The notes below the pieces were generated by a model. It did no database searches, was not told the origin of the DNA, and saw nothing but the letters and a program-made list of their open reading frames with translations. From positions 558,001 to 622,000 of the forward strand of contig NZ_JAGSYE010000003.1 of NCBI RefSeq assembly GCF_025685565.1: DNA of 64,000 bases, read 5' to 3'. Made by a program: the position numbers and the translations under genes. This document shows positions 9,553-18,255 of this stretch, in pieces (within the stretch, counting starts at the first letter, position 1; each line of letters opens with the position of its first letter). This DNA is from Granulicella aggregans. GTDB taxonomy: Bacteria > Acidobacteriota > Terriglobia > Terriglobales > Acidobacteriaceae.

Positions 9553-10245
9553 ATGCAGGAAACGACGATAGAACAAACCAATTCGGCCTCTCCGGTTCCT
9601 GTAGATTCCACGCAGGCCAAGCCGAGCCCCAGTCTCTTCAAGAGAAATCCCCCCATTGCAGGCGAGGCGGAAGCCATTGAACGTGCCAAGGCAGGCGACC
9701 CTGAGGCCTTCTCGAAGCTCTACGCGCTGCATAAACGCCGCGTCTACACCCTCTGTCTGCGCATGCTCGGCAACGTCTCCGAAGCCGAAGATATGACCCA
9801 GGAGGCCTTCCTGCATCTCTTCCGTAAGCTGGGCAGCTTCCGCGGAGAGTCCGCCTTCTCCACCTGGCTGCACCGCATGACCGTGAACCTGGTTCTGATG
9901 CAGCTACGCAAGAAGGGGCTGAACCTGGTCTCGCTCGAAGAGACCATCAATCCATCGGAAGAAGACGCCCCCAAGCGCGACTTTGGCAAGCGCGACCCGC
10001 AGCTCTCGGGCTCGGTCGATCGTGTCGCCCTTGAGCGCGCCGTTGCTCTCCTTCCCCCCGGATATCGCATGGTCTTCGTTCTCCACGACGTAGAAGGCTT
10101 CGAGCACAATGAGATCGCCAATATGCTCGAATGCTCCACCGGAAACAGCAAGTCCCAGCTGCACAAGGCTCGCCTGAAGCTCCGCGAACTTCTTCGTCAG
10201 ACGGAGCCACACTCGGAATCTGGCCTGCTTAAGGAAGCCGTCTAA
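9553..10245 (+). CDS. ECF-family RNA polymerase sigma factor (sigma-70 regions 2 and 4)
   Basis: A 230-residue sigma factor. Region 2 lies at about 45-115 (DPEAFSKLYALHKRRVYTLC, then EAEDMTQEAFLHLFRKL) and region 4 at about 165-220 (ALLPPGYRMVFVLHDVEGF, then the helix-turn-helix EIANMLECSTGNSKSQLHKA). The N-terminal 40 residues are a Pro/Ser-rich extension. It would direct RNA polymerase to a stress or envelope regulon. Its TAA overlaps the ATG of the next gene by one base (TAATG), which suggests the downstream product is its partner or regulator. Confidence 0.92.
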   Translation: MQETTIEQTNSASPVPVDSTQAKPSPSLFKRNPPIAGEAEAIERAKAGDPEAFSKLYALHKRRVYTLCLRMLGNVSEAEDMTQEAFLHLFRKLGSFRGESAFSTWLHRMTVNLVLMQLRKKGLNLVSLEETINPSEEDAPKRDFGKRDPQLSGSVDRVALERAVALLPPGYRMVFVLHDVEGFEHNEIANMLECSTGNSKSQLHKARLKLRELLRQTEPHSESGLLKEAV

Positions 10246-10559
10246 TGACCCAAACGCCCAATAGCACCGAGAAAATGACCCTTGCGGAGTTCGAACAGAG
10301 ACTCCCTGAATTCTTCGCCACCGGCACCGGGAGCATCAGCGATGATGCCCGGCTTCAGGCCTTTCTGCTTGAAAATCCAGATGCGGCCGCCCTCGTCCGC
10401 GACTTTGAAGCGATCGTAGAAGCAGCTCGCGGAATGTTTGACGTCGAGGATGCTGAGCCCAGCGACGCCGTATGGCAGAACATCCAGAGCGGCCTCCAAA
10501 CGACCTCTATCGACCCGGAGACTTCTTCGGAGCCTCTGGCCGCGAAGTCAACCCACTAA
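10245..10559 (+). CDS. Small acidic protein coupled to the ECF sigma factor
   Basis: A 104-residue protein of unknown family, rich in Glu/Asp, with no transmembrane segment and no zinc-binding HxxxCxxC motif. It has an N-terminal helix-forming LAEFEQRLPEFFATG and a central FLLENPDAAALVRDFEAI. Overlap of its ATG with the sigma-factor stop implies translational coupling. The position is that of an anti-sigma factor, and the first half loosely resembles the cytosolic helical part of such proteins, but this is inference from position only. Confidence 0.6.
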   Translation: MTQTPNSTEKMTLAEFEQRLPEFFATGTGSISDDARLQAFLLENPDAAALVRDFEAIVEAARGMFDVEDAEPSDAVWQNIQSGLQTTSIDPETSSEPLAAKSTH

Positions 10560-10733
10560 TCGGAGATATCTTGTCACCCGCTCATCACGGGTGTACATTC
10601 TTTCTTGACATGACGAATTGTTTCCAGCCTGTCTCGTTTACCAGCTCCTATTGGTGCCCTCGCGCGGCCAGTGGAGCCTTCGCATGTCCCTCTGAAACCT
10701 GATAAACCCCCTCAGAGAACTTCGAACTTCCCG
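10560..10733. other. Intergenic stretch after the sigma operon
   Basis: No gene is supported. An imperfect stem-loop (CACCCG at 10575-10580 and CGGGTG at 10588-10593) lies 15 bases after the stop and could end the sigma operon, although the bases that follow are only moderately T-rich. Confidence 0.3.
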
Positions 10734-10764
10734 AGCCGCGATCCCACAAGGATTGCGGCTTTTT
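10734..10764 (+). terminator. Rho-independent terminator upstream of aroK
   Basis: An 11-base stem (10734-10744 and 10750-10760, one G-T wobble) closes a five-base CACAA loop and is followed by a run of T at 10760-10764. It sits between the sigma-factor operon and shikimate kinase and points along the plus strand, so it should stop readthrough into aroK. Confidence 0.75.
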
Positions 10765-10810
10765 CACTTTAGCCAAGAAGAACAGCCACCTCATACACTA
10801 CGGAGAAGTC

Positions 10811-11419
10811 ATGACGACCACCCGCCATTCCGAAGCTGCCTTGGAAGAAACCATGGACACACTCAACGCGCCGCAAGCTTCCGTTCATCCCACGCTTCGT
10901 CGCATTGTGCTCACCGGATTCATGGGCTCCGGCAAGACGACCCTTGGCCGTCTCATCGCCGAGCGCCTCGACTGGACCTTCCTCGACCTCGACCACTACA
11001 TCGAGTCCCGCACAGGCATCTCTGTTCCAGACATCTTCGCTCTTCACGGCGAATCCCACTTCCGCCGCCTTGAATCTACCGCCCTCGTCTCCGCGCTCGG
11101 TAAGAACAACACCGTCATCGCCCTCGGCGGAGGCACTCCTGAGATCCTCACTAACCGCCTTCTGCTCGAGCAGACTCCCGGCACCGCCACCATCTTCCTC
11201 GACGCGCCCTTTCCGGTCCTCTTTGATCGCTGCGTCCTCCAGGGCATCTCGCGGCCCGTCCTCGCCGACCCCGCGCTTGCGGAACGCCGATTCGCCCAGC
11301 GCCAGCCGCTCTATCGCGCCCTTGCCCACCACACAATCGACACATCAACTCTTGAGGCTCACGGAGCCGTGGAAGCGATGGTAGCGGCACTGGCCGCAGC
11401 GCCAAAACGCACTCGCTGA
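10811..11419 (+). CDS. aroK: Shikimate kinase
   Basis: A 202-residue P-loop kinase that phosphorylates shikimate in aromatic amino acid synthesis in the cytoplasm. The Walker A is GFMGSGKTT; the shikimate-binding FLDLDHYIE follows, with ESHFRRLES and the glycine-rich IALGGGTP, all in the order expected for AroK. The ATG at 10811 has GGAGA five bases upstream. The first 28 residues are a non-conserved tail, and a second ATG at 10853 would remove part of it. No other aromatic pathway gene is adjacent. Confidence 0.93.
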   Translation: MTTTRHSEAALEETMDTLNAPQASVHPTLRRIVLTGFMGSGKTTLGRLIAERLDWTFLDLDHYIESRTGISVPDIFALHGESHFRRLESTALVSALGKNNTVIALGGGTPEILTNRLLLEQTPGTATIFLDAPFPVLFDRCVLQGISRPVLADPALAERRFAQRQPLYRALAHHTIDTSTLEAHGAVEAMVAALAAAPKRTR

Positions 11420-11490
11420 GCGACATTGCACAATCGCGACGCATCTCACTCGATGCAACGGAAACTATCCGAGTTCTCAAGGAGCGCACG

Positions 11491-12585
11491 CTGAACGACC
11501 TCACCTCCGAGCCTGTATCGCCCTCTGTTGCGGAACTCGCCGCAGCGCAAGCCGCCTCCGCTCAAGCCGTGGAAGCTTCGGCGAAAGACCATCGTCGCGC
11601 CATCGTCTTCTTCTTCGCGATCCTCATCTCGCTCGGTATCGCTTGGAAGCTCGCGAAAGAGCTGGAGATCCTCTACGTCAGCGCGCTCTTTGCCGTCGTG
11701 CTGATGCCCATCGTCAACAGCATCTGCAAGCTGAACATCCGCGGCTGGCGACCGTCACGAGCCATCGGCATCGTGCTCATGCTTCTCGCCGTCGGCCTGT
11801 CGCTATCGCTCTTCTTCTTCATCGCGCTGCCACCGGTCACGCGGGACCTCAGCCAATTCCTCACCGACCTGCCACAGCGCATCCCCGTCGCAGTCGCGAA
11901 ACTCAAGCATCTCCCCATGGCCGACAAGCTGGGCCTCGACACCGTGGCGCAGAAGGCGCAGGGAGCCATTGAAGCGACCGCAAGCTATCTCTTCACTTCG
12001 ATTCCAATGTGGCTGGCCCACATCTTCGACATCGTCACCGCTGCCTTCCTGTGCCTCTATTTCATGCTCGAAGGCGAGCACGCGTACGATTTCTTCCTCT
12101 CCCTGGTGCGTACGTCTTCGCGCGGCCGTCTCGACCAGACGCTGCGCAAGGCCGAAACCAAGATGAGCAAGTGGCTGCTCGGCCAGGGCCTGCTGATGCT
12201 GACCCTCGGCGTGACCAGCACCATCGTCTTTCTTATCTTCCACATCCGGTACGCTGTCCTGCTGGGCGTGCTGATGGGGCTCTTCAACATCATTCCCGTT
12301 GCCGGCGGAATTATCACCATGGGCCTGGTCTGCATCGTCGCGGCGCTCGACTCATGGACCAAGCTGTTTGAGGTCGTGGCCTTCTATCTCATCTACCTCA
12401 ATCTTGAAAATGCCCTTCTGACACCGCGCATCATGAAGTCGAGCGTCGACCTGATGGGCCTTACCGTCCTCGTTGCCTTGCTCGTTGGCACGGCCCTTGC
12501 CGGCATCGTCGGAGCACTCGTCGCCGTTCCCACCGCCGCTCTGGTGGTCGTCCTGCTCGACGAGTACGCGGTGAAACGCTCCTGA
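11491..12585 (+). CDS. AI-2E family transporter (PerM/YdiK-type membrane protein)
   Basis: An integral membrane protein of about 360 residues with seven to eight transmembrane segments in the AI-2E transporter pattern: two N-terminal helices (AIVFFFAILISLGIAW, then LYVSALFAVVLMPIV), a central soluble part, then the family signature LLGVLMGLFNIIPVAGGI and a C-terminal block of helices. No ATG fits the N-terminus. A CTG at 11491 has AAGGAG six bases upstream and gives a 26-residue Ala/Glu-rich leader; a GTG at 11569 has no visible ribosome-binding site. The substrate is unknown; the family includes peptide-, lactate- and signal-exporting members. Confidence 0.85.
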   Translation: MNDLTSEPVSPSVAELAAAQAASAQAVEASAKDHRRAIVFFFAILISLGIAWKLAKELEILYVSALFAVVLMPIVNSICKLNIRGWRPSRAIGIVLMLLAVGLSLSLFFFIALPPVTRDLSQFLTDLPQRIPVAVAKLKHLPMADKLGLDTVAQKAQGAIEATASYLFTSIPMWLAHIFDIVTAAFLCLYFMLEGEHAYDFFLSLVRTSSRGRLDQTLRKAETKMSKWLLGQGLLMLTLGVTSTIVFLIFHIRYAVLLGVLMGLFNIIPVAGGIITMGLVCIVAALDSWTKLFEVVAFYLIYLNLENALLTPRIMKSSVDLMGLTVLVALLVGTALAGIVGALVAVPTAALVVVLLDEYAVKRS

Positions 12586-12592
12586 TGCGAGC

Positions 12593-13534
12593 TTACTTCC
12601 TCGCTTGCATCAGGAACGAGACCGACTCCGCTTTGTAGATCACGCGCCCTGTCCCGGCGGGTTCGCCCGCAACCTTCCCCGCTCGAACTGCGGCGAAGTC
12701 CGCCAAGAGCTTTGGCAGAATTGCTGGCGGTGTCAGCGGAAAGTTATGCGCCCCAAGCACCTCCCGCACATCCGGAGCCAGCGCTGCCAGCCGTGCAATC
12801 GACCTGCCGTATGCATCGAGATCCGTCTCCGGGGCGAACAAGTAAATCGTTCCGGGATAGTAGGTATCGCCGGTGAACAGCAGCCCGCGGGCGCGTTCAA
12901 AGAGACTTATCGCGTCCGGAGTATGCCCCGGCGTGGCGATCACCTCGATCTCCCGTCCACCCAGGTCGATCCTGTCTCCGTCGCGCACCACGTGCGTGAT
13001 CTTCCATGGCCTCGTCACATACGTCTTCGCGTCGAACCCCGCCGGAAGCTCACCACATATCTCGCTCGGCTTGATCTCATCCCGCGCCTGCTCGCTCGAA
13101 CCCCGCGCGCTCTTCCGCGTGAACTCCGTATCCATCCCGTAGACGTGCGGGAACTGCCAGTTCCCTCCCACATGGTCGCCGTGCGTGTGCGAGTTCAACA
13201 CCGAGACGGGCAACGAGGTGAGGCGATCCACCACGGCCTTTATATCGCCGATGCCCATCCCGGAGTCGAAGAGCAGCGCCCGCTTCCTGCCCACGATCAG
13301 GTAGCCGATCGTCTCCTCTGACTGCTTCGGCTCATAGATGGCAAACGTGGCCGGAGCCACCTCGTAGACCTCGAACCATGTGTCCGCCATCGGAACCCGC
13401 TTCAGCGTCTTGTACCCCGCGCGGGGAAGCGACTTGCACCAGTCAGGCACCTCCGCCCGCGAAGGCATCACGCCCGCGCACAGTGCGAGCAAGAGCCCAG
13501 ACAGAAGCATCATCGCCACAGGAATTCTTTTCAT
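12593..13534 (-). CDS. Secreted metallo-beta-lactamase-fold hydrolase
   Basis: An exported MBL-fold protein of about 313 residues. The zinc motif is HTHGDH, with later ligands in ATPGHTPD, LFTGDTYYPG and GAHNFP. I start at the ATG at 13534 because it gives a signal peptide (MKRIPVAMMLLSGLLLALC, cleavage near SRA); a GTG at 13585 would add 17 residues before it. The family includes B-type beta-lactamases, glyoxalase II-like enzymes and lactonases, and the sequence alone does not show which substrate is used. It converges with the AI-2E transporter gene. Confidence 0.8.
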   Translation of the reverse strand: MKRIPVAMMLLSGLLLALCAGVMPSRAEVPDWCKSLPRAGYKTLKRVPMADTWFEVYEVAPATFAIYEPKQSEETIGYLIVGRKRALLFDSGMGIGDIKAVVDRLTSLPVSVLNSHTHGDHVGGNWQFPHVYGMDTEFTRKSARGSSEQARDEIKPSEICGELPAGFDAKTYVTRPWKITHVVRDGDRIDLGGREIEVIATPGHTPDAISLFERARGLLFTGDTYYPGTIYLFAPETDLDAYGRSIARLAALAPDVREVLGAHNFPLTPPAILPKLLADFAAVRAGKVAGEPAGTGRVIYKAESVSFLMQARK

Positions 13535-13632
13535 CGTGTGCGCTAGTATATTGCTCCGGCGGACCTCTACCCTTTGCACAAACACATCAAGCGTCTCCGC
13601 AAACCCGCTATCATCGATAGCGGAGCACGCGC

Positions 13633-14289
13633 ATGGACCTCTTCCCGATCTTCCTCAAACTTACCGGTCGCCGCTGCCTGGTCATTGGCGCGGGCAACCT
13701 CGCCGAGTCCAAGATTGAATCGCTTCGCGCCGCCAACGCGAACGTCACCGTCATCGCACCCGATGCTCGCCCGCGCATCCTCGACATGGCGGACGGCGGC
13801 GAGATCACCTACCATCAGCGCCCCTACGAACCCGGCGATGTAGCCGCGCAGAAGTACTTCCTCGTCGTGACGGCAACCGACGTCCCCGCCGTCAACCGCG
13901 CGGTCTATCAGGAAGCCGTCGCCAACGAGATCATGGTCAACGCCGTCGATGACCCACCCTTCTGCGACTTCTACTTTCCTTCGGTCGTTCGTCGCGGCGA
14001 CCTGCAAATCGCCATCTCCACCGCCGGCTCCAGTCCTGCGCTCGCCCAGCGCCTGCGCAAGGAGATCAACGCGCAACTGCCGCTCGACGCCGGCGACTGG
14101 CTCACCGATCTCGGTAACCTCCGCCGCGAGGTCGTCCATATGGAGCCACTGAACGAAGAGCGCAAGCTCCTGCTGCATCAGCTCGCGCAACGCGAAGTCT
14201 GCGGTTTCGACCAGTGCCCCAGCCGCGTCCTCGCACGCGAACACGCCAAGACCAACCCGCTACCTGTATCGACCGAGCAAACCACTTGA
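13633..14289 (+). CDS. Precorrin-2 dehydrogenase / sirohydrochlorin ferrochelatase (Met8/CysG N-terminal type)
   Basis: A 218-residue NAD-dependent enzyme that oxidises precorrin-2 and probably inserts iron to make siroheme. The dinucleotide fold starts at once (FPIFLKLTGRRCLVIGAG, then VTVIAPDA), followed by FLVVTATDVPAVNRAV and the central FCDFYFPSVVRRGDLQIAIS with STAGSSPALAQRLRKEI, as in Met8 and the CysG N-terminal half. A GGAG precedes the ATG by eight bases. Its TGA overlaps the TTG of the methyltransferase downstream. Together they supply siroheme, the cofactor of the nitrite reductase encoded at 28.1 kb. Confidence 0.9.
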   Translation: MDLFPIFLKLTGRRCLVIGAGNLAESKIESLRAANANVTVIAPDARPRILDMADGGEITYHQRPYEPGDVAAQKYFLVVTATDVPAVNRAVYQEAVANEIMVNAVDDPPFCDFYFPSVVRRGDLQIAISTAGSSPALAQRLRKEINAQLPLDAGDWLTDLGNLRREVVHMEPLNEERKLLLHQLAQREVCGFDQCPSRVLAREHAKTNPLPVSTEQTT

Positions 14290-15023
14290 ACACTGAAGCC
14301 GTTCCCGGCACCGTCTATCTCGTCGGCGCAGGCCCCGGCGACCCCGGATTGTTGACCATCCGCGCCCATCGCCTGCTGCAGACCGCCGATGTCATCCTTC
14401 CCGACGATCTCGTCTCCGATGCCATCCTCGACCTAGCCAGCCCCTCCGCCGAGATCATCCCCGTCGGAAAACGCTGCGGCCAGCCCCGCATTACCCAAGC
14501 CGAGATCCACGTCCTGCTGCTCCGCCACGCCCGCGCCGGGCGCTCCGTCCTCCGCCTTAAATCGGGCGACCCGCTCGTCTTCGGTCGTGCCGGCGAAGAG
14601 ATCGCCGCCCTCCGCGAAGCTCAGATCCCCTTCGAGATCGTTCCCGGCATCACCACCGCTTTCGCCGTCGCAGCGAGCCTTAAGACGCCGCTCACCGACC
14701 GCACCTCGGCCTCGAAGCTCATACTCGCGACGGCACATCACGCCGCGGGAAAGCTGACCCTCTCGCCAAGTTGGTCTGGTGCCTTCCCTGACGAGTCCAC
14801 CCTGGTGATCTACATGCCCGGTCGCGACTTCGTCGCCCTCGCCGCCAGCCTCATCGACTCCGGCATCGCGCCCGAGACCCCGTGTTGTGCCGTCTCCAAG
14901 GCCTCGACGGCGGAAGAACAGTCGGTCGCAACGACTCTCGCCGGCCTCGCCACCTCCGAGATAGGCCCTGCCCCGGTCATTCTGCTAATCGGCAGAGCGA
15001 TTCAACTAGCAACTGAGAACTGA
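14286..15023 (+). CDS. cobA: Uroporphyrinogen-III C-methyltransferase (SUMT)
   Basis: A 245-residue SAM-dependent enzyme that converts uroporphyrinogen III to precorrin-2. Family motifs are VYLVGAGPGDPGLLTIRA at the start, the LKSGDPLVFGRAGEE loop and EIVPGITTAFAVAA. The start is inferred as the TTG at 14286, which overlaps the TGA of the preceding gene (TTGA); an upstream start would add residues with no family match. The separate dehydrogenase and methyltransferase genes replace the fused CysG of enterobacteria. Confidence 0.9.
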   Translation: MNTEAVPGTVYLVGAGPGDPGLLTIRAHRLLQTADVILPDDLVSDAILDLASPSAEIIPVGKRCGQPRITQAEIHVLLLRHARAGRSVLRLKSGDPLVFGRAGEEIAALREAQIPFEIVPGITTAFAVAASLKTPLTDRTSASKLILATAHHAAGKLTLSPSWSGAFPDESTLVIYMPGRDFVALAASLIDSGIAPETPCCAVSKASTAEEQSVATTLAGLATSEIGPAPVILLIGRAIQLATEN

Positions 15024-15026
15024 CTC

Positions 15027-16445
15027 CTATCGCTTCGGCTGTCCACCCGCATTCCAGCTGGGCTTGAAGTCACTCGTCGCTAGCCACCGCACCGGCTCCA
15101 CCAGCGACTGGATCGCCCCCGTCATAAACTCCAGATCAAGGTGGGCCAGGTCGTCGTTTAACTGGTGATAGGTCGGCACCGTTCCCCATCCTGCAGCCGT
15201 ATGCGCCACCACGCCCTGCAGCGCAAGCTGGTAGTTGTCCGAGCGCTGAAAGAAGTGCTGCTCCGGGTAAGGATCAGGCCCCAACAGCGCTCCGTGCCCC
15301 TTCAAAGCCGGTCCCAGGTTCGAGCGTTCCCAGCCGGTAAAGAGCAGCGTTCCCTTTGGCATCTTCGGGTCCTGCGCGCCGATCATCTCGAACTCAAGAT
15401 TGGTCACCAGTTGCGTGAGCGGCACGGGTGGATGCTTGCCGAAGAACTCCGAGCCCAGTTCGCCTGCCTCTTCGCTGCCGTAGCATACGAAAAGGACGCT
15501 TCGCCGGGGCTGCGGTCCAGCCGCGAGCGCGTGCGCCAGTTCCAGTACCGCTGTCGTACCGGAGGCGTCGTCGTTCGCTCCGTTATAGATTGCGTCCCCG
15601 TTTACGGGATTGGCCGTAATCCCAAGATGATCCAGGTGCGCCGAGAGCAAAATCGTCCCGGCTGCCGGATCGCTCCCACCAAGGTATCCAATCGCGTTGA
15701 AGGTCCTTCTCGGCTTCGCTGGCAGCGGGTGAACCGTCAGCGTGGCGACGGTTCCCGGCTTCTCTGCCAGCAGCCGCGCCATGGCAGTTGCGCTTACTGC
15801 CGCCACCGTCGCCGGCAGGGGCGTTGTGTCGCCCGGCTCCTGGTCCAGCCGCAGTAATTGATGCGGGTTGGGATTCTTCGCCAGATACGCCCGCAGTGCG
15901 TCGTTCTCAGCGAAGAGCACCACGGCGGCGCCCGATCCCCGCAACAAAAAGGAGTTTCGCAGCCCGGTACTGTTCGGGGGAAGGTCGGTCAGGAGCACGA
16001 TGGCCCCCTTCGGGATATTCGCCTGAGGAGCGTCGGCCGCGGCCAGCCGAATCAGCGGGCCGTTCGCCCCGAATCCGGACGGGAACAAGACCCGCAGGTC
16101 GGCTCCCTCGGCAAGACTTATGCCCCCGGCCGTCAAAGTCGCCTTGCCATCCAACTCAGGAGCGACGACAACGGCCGCCTGGATCATTCCGGCCATCCCC
16201 GGCGCGGGCTTCAGACCATAGGCCACGAACTCAGACGCGACGTACTCCGCCGCAATCTGCTCATCGCGAGTCGCGCTTCCACGTCCAGCCAAAGCATCGC
16301 TGGCCAGGAACTCCTCATGCGCCCGCACCCACTCTGGCCTTACCACCCAACCCTGCTGCGCTTCGACGTGCCCAGCGCATACCAGCAAACAAAGAGCGAC
16401 AAATCCCCGCGCAGAACGCAAACCACCACATGAAACGATCTTCAT
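15027..16445 (-). CDS. Secreted M28-family metallopeptidase
   Basis: A zinc aminopeptidase-like protein of about 472 residues with a signal peptide (MKIVSCGGLRSARGF, hydrophobic VALCLLVCA, cleavage near HVEA). A PA-type insert is followed by the M28 catalytic domain with LLSAHLDHLG, NGANDDASGT and VCYGSEEAGELGSEF, which hold the zinc ligands and catalytic glutamate. A distal histidine lies in AHTAAGWGTVPTYHQLNDDL. I prefer the ATG at 16445, which starts the signal peptide directly; a TTG at 16469 is the alternative. It probably digests peptides outside the inner membrane and is divergent from the exporter gene. Confidence 0.88.
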   Translation of the reverse strand: MKIVSCGGLRSARGFVALCLLVCAGHVEAQQGWVVRPEWVRAHEEFLASDALAGRGSATRDEQIAAEYVASEFVAYGLKPAPGMAGMIQAAVVVAPELDGKATLTAGGISLAEGADLRVLFPSGFGANGPLIRLAAADAPQANIPKGAIVLLTDLPPNSTGLRNSFLLRGSGAAVVLFAENDALRAYLAKNPNPHQLLRLDQEPGDTTPLPATVAAVSATAMARLLAEKPGTVATLTVHPLPAKPRRTFNAIGYLGGSDPAAGTILLSAHLDHLGITANPVNGDAIYNGANDDASGTTAVLELAHALAAGPQPRRSVLFVCYGSEEAGELGSEFFGKHPPVPLTQLVTNLEFEMIGAQDPKMPKGTLLFTGWERSNLGPALKGHGALLGPDPYPEQHFFQRSDNYQLALQGVVAHTAAGWGTVPTYHQLNDDLAHLDLEFMTGAIQSLVEPVRWLATSDFKPSWNAGGQPKR

Positions 16446-16509
16446 CGACACCTTGTACCTTTTACCCAATCCAAAATGAGCTATCGAAAGTTATCATAGG
16501 CGTTACGCA

Positions 16510-18114
16510 ATGCCATCCGATTCACACTTGTCAGAAGCTCCTTGGAAGCCTAGTCACAATCCATGGGCCATCGCTCTTACCGTCACCCTCGCCACCTTCA
16601 TGGAGGTGCTGGACACGTCGATTGCCAACGTCGCCCTGCCGCACATCGCCGGATCGCTCGGCGCGTCGGGTGAAGAGGCCACATGGGTGCTCACCAGCTA
16701 CCTCGTCTCGAGCGCCGTCGTCCTTCCGATATCCGGCTGGCTCTCCAACCGGTTCGGCCGCAAGCGCTTCTACATGACCTGCGTCGCGCTCTTCACCGTC
16801 TGCTCGTTCCTATGCGGCATCGCAACCAGCCTTCCCCTGCTCATCATCGCCAGAGTCCTGCAGGGCGCTGGCGGCGGCGGCCTCGCGCCCTCCGAACAGG
16901 CCATCCTCGCCGACACCTTCCCCATCGAGAAGCGCGGCCAGGCCTTCGCCGTCTACGGGATGGCAGTCGTCGTCGCTCCCGCCATCGGCCCAACCCTGGG
17001 CGGCTACATCACCGACAACTTCAACTGGCACTGGATCTTCTTCATCAACATCCCCATCGGACTCTTTTCGCTCTGGCTCTCGAACCGCATGGTCGAAGAC
17101 CCACCCTTCCTGAAGGCCCGCCGCGAGGCCGCCAAGCACCTCAAGGTCGACTTCACCGGTCTCGGCTTGGTCGCCATCGGCGTCGGCTTCCTCGAGTTCA
17201 CGCTTGACAAAGGCCAGGAAAAAGACTGGTTCGGCTCCGGTGAAATCCAGCTCTGCGCGATGATCGCCGCCTGCACTCTGATCTTCTTCTGCTTCTGGGA
17301 GTGGAACCACCCCGACCCCATCGTCGACCTCAAGCTGCTCAAGAACCGCAACTTCGGCACCGCCGTCTTCCTTCAGCTCATCCTCGGCATGGTGCTCTTC
17401 GGGTCTACGGTCCTCATCCCACAGTATCTGCAAGGCTTGCTCGGCTACACGGCCGAACGCGCCGGCGAGGTCCTCTCGCCCGCCGGCTTCGTCATGATGG
17501 CGATGATGATGGTCGCCGGCCGATCGCTCGGGCTCTTCGACCCTCGCATCATGGTCGCCTTCGGATACGCCGCCACTGCCGCCGGGATCTACAACCTCAC
17601 CCGGCTCGACTTGAACACCGCCTTCCACACGGTCACCATCTGGCGCATGTTACAGGTCATCGGCCTCCCGCTGATCTTCATTCCCATCAGCACGCTGAAC
17701 TACGTCGGCGTCCCGCCCTCAAAGACGAACCAGATCTCCAGCCTGTCGAACTTCGCCCGAAACCTGGGCGGGAGCGCGGGTACAGCCCTTCTGACCACAT
17801 TTCTCGCGCGAAACGCTCAGGTCAACCAACAGCGGCTATCCGCCCACGTCTATCCAGGCAGCTTCGGCTACCACTTCTTCACCGAGCGCATCCGCGAGCT
17901 CCTGATGCGCGGTGGAACCTCATCCGCCGCGGCGGGTCAGATCGCAATGGGTCAGGCCTACCAACAGATGTTGCGTCAGGCGTCCATGTTGAGCTACCAA
18001 AACGCGTTCTTTCTGCTCGCCTGCACTCTGGTTTGCCTGATTCCATTACCGTTTATCATGCGTCTCCCGCCAAAACGCGCCAAGCCGGACCCCGAAGCCC
18101 TGGGCGGCCATTAA
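16510..18114 (+). CDS. DHA2-family MFS multidrug exporter (EmrB/QacA type)
   Basis: A 534-residue transporter with about 14 transmembrane helices. The DHA2 signature is present: LATFMEVLDTSIANVALPHI in helix 1, WVLTSYLVSSAVVLPISGWL in helix 2, then the MFS loop SNRFGRKRFY, and PAIGPTLGGYITDNFNWHW in helix 5. It would export drugs or other amphiphiles using the proton gradient. No adjacent EmrA membrane-fusion gene or TolC-like gene is present, so it may work alone or with partners elsewhere. Confidence 0.92.
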   Translation: MPSDSHLSEAPWKPSHNPWAIALTVTLATFMEVLDTSIANVALPHIAGSLGASGEEATWVLTSYLVSSAVVLPISGWLSNRFGRKRFYMTCVALFTVCSFLCGIATSLPLLIIARVLQGAGGGGLAPSEQAILADTFPIEKRGQAFAVYGMAVVVAPAIGPTLGGYITDNFNWHWIFFINIPIGLFSLWLSNRMVEDPPFLKARREAAKHLKVDFTGLGLVAIGVGFLEFTLDKGQEKDWFGSGEIQLCAMIAACTLIFFCFWEWNHPDPIVDLKLLKNRNFGTAVFLQLILGMVLFGSTVLIPQYLQGLLGYTAERAGEVLSPAGFVMMAMMMVAGRSLGLFDPRIMVAFGYAATAAGIYNLTRLDLNTAFHTVTIWRMLQVIGLPLIFIPISTLNYVGVPPSKTNQISSLSNFARNLGGSAGTALLTTFLARNAQVNQQRLSAHVYPGSFGYHFFTERIRELLMRGGTSSAAAGQIAMGQAYQQMLRQASMLSYQNAFFLLACTLVCLIPLPFIMRLPPKRAKPDPEALGGH

Positions 18115-18255
18115 TTATCCGCAACCTTTTCCCACAAATGACGTTCCAATGAACGGGAGCTACAACAGAAGTAACGTGGCTCCCGGGCGGCTGTTAGATT
18201 CTTCGGTGTCGATCTCCCCGAAGTCTTCATCAGCCGTGGCGAAGGGAGTCCCAAA
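18115..18255. other. Short intergenic region before the glycine-rich gene
   Basis: About 140 bases with no gene; a GGGAG eight bases before the next ATG is its ribosome-binding site. I see no clear promoter boxes. Confidence 0.4.

Noticed and set aside
10605..10633. TTGACA box at 10605-10610 as a promoter
   Set aside because: No acceptable -10 sequence lies 16-19 bases downstream.
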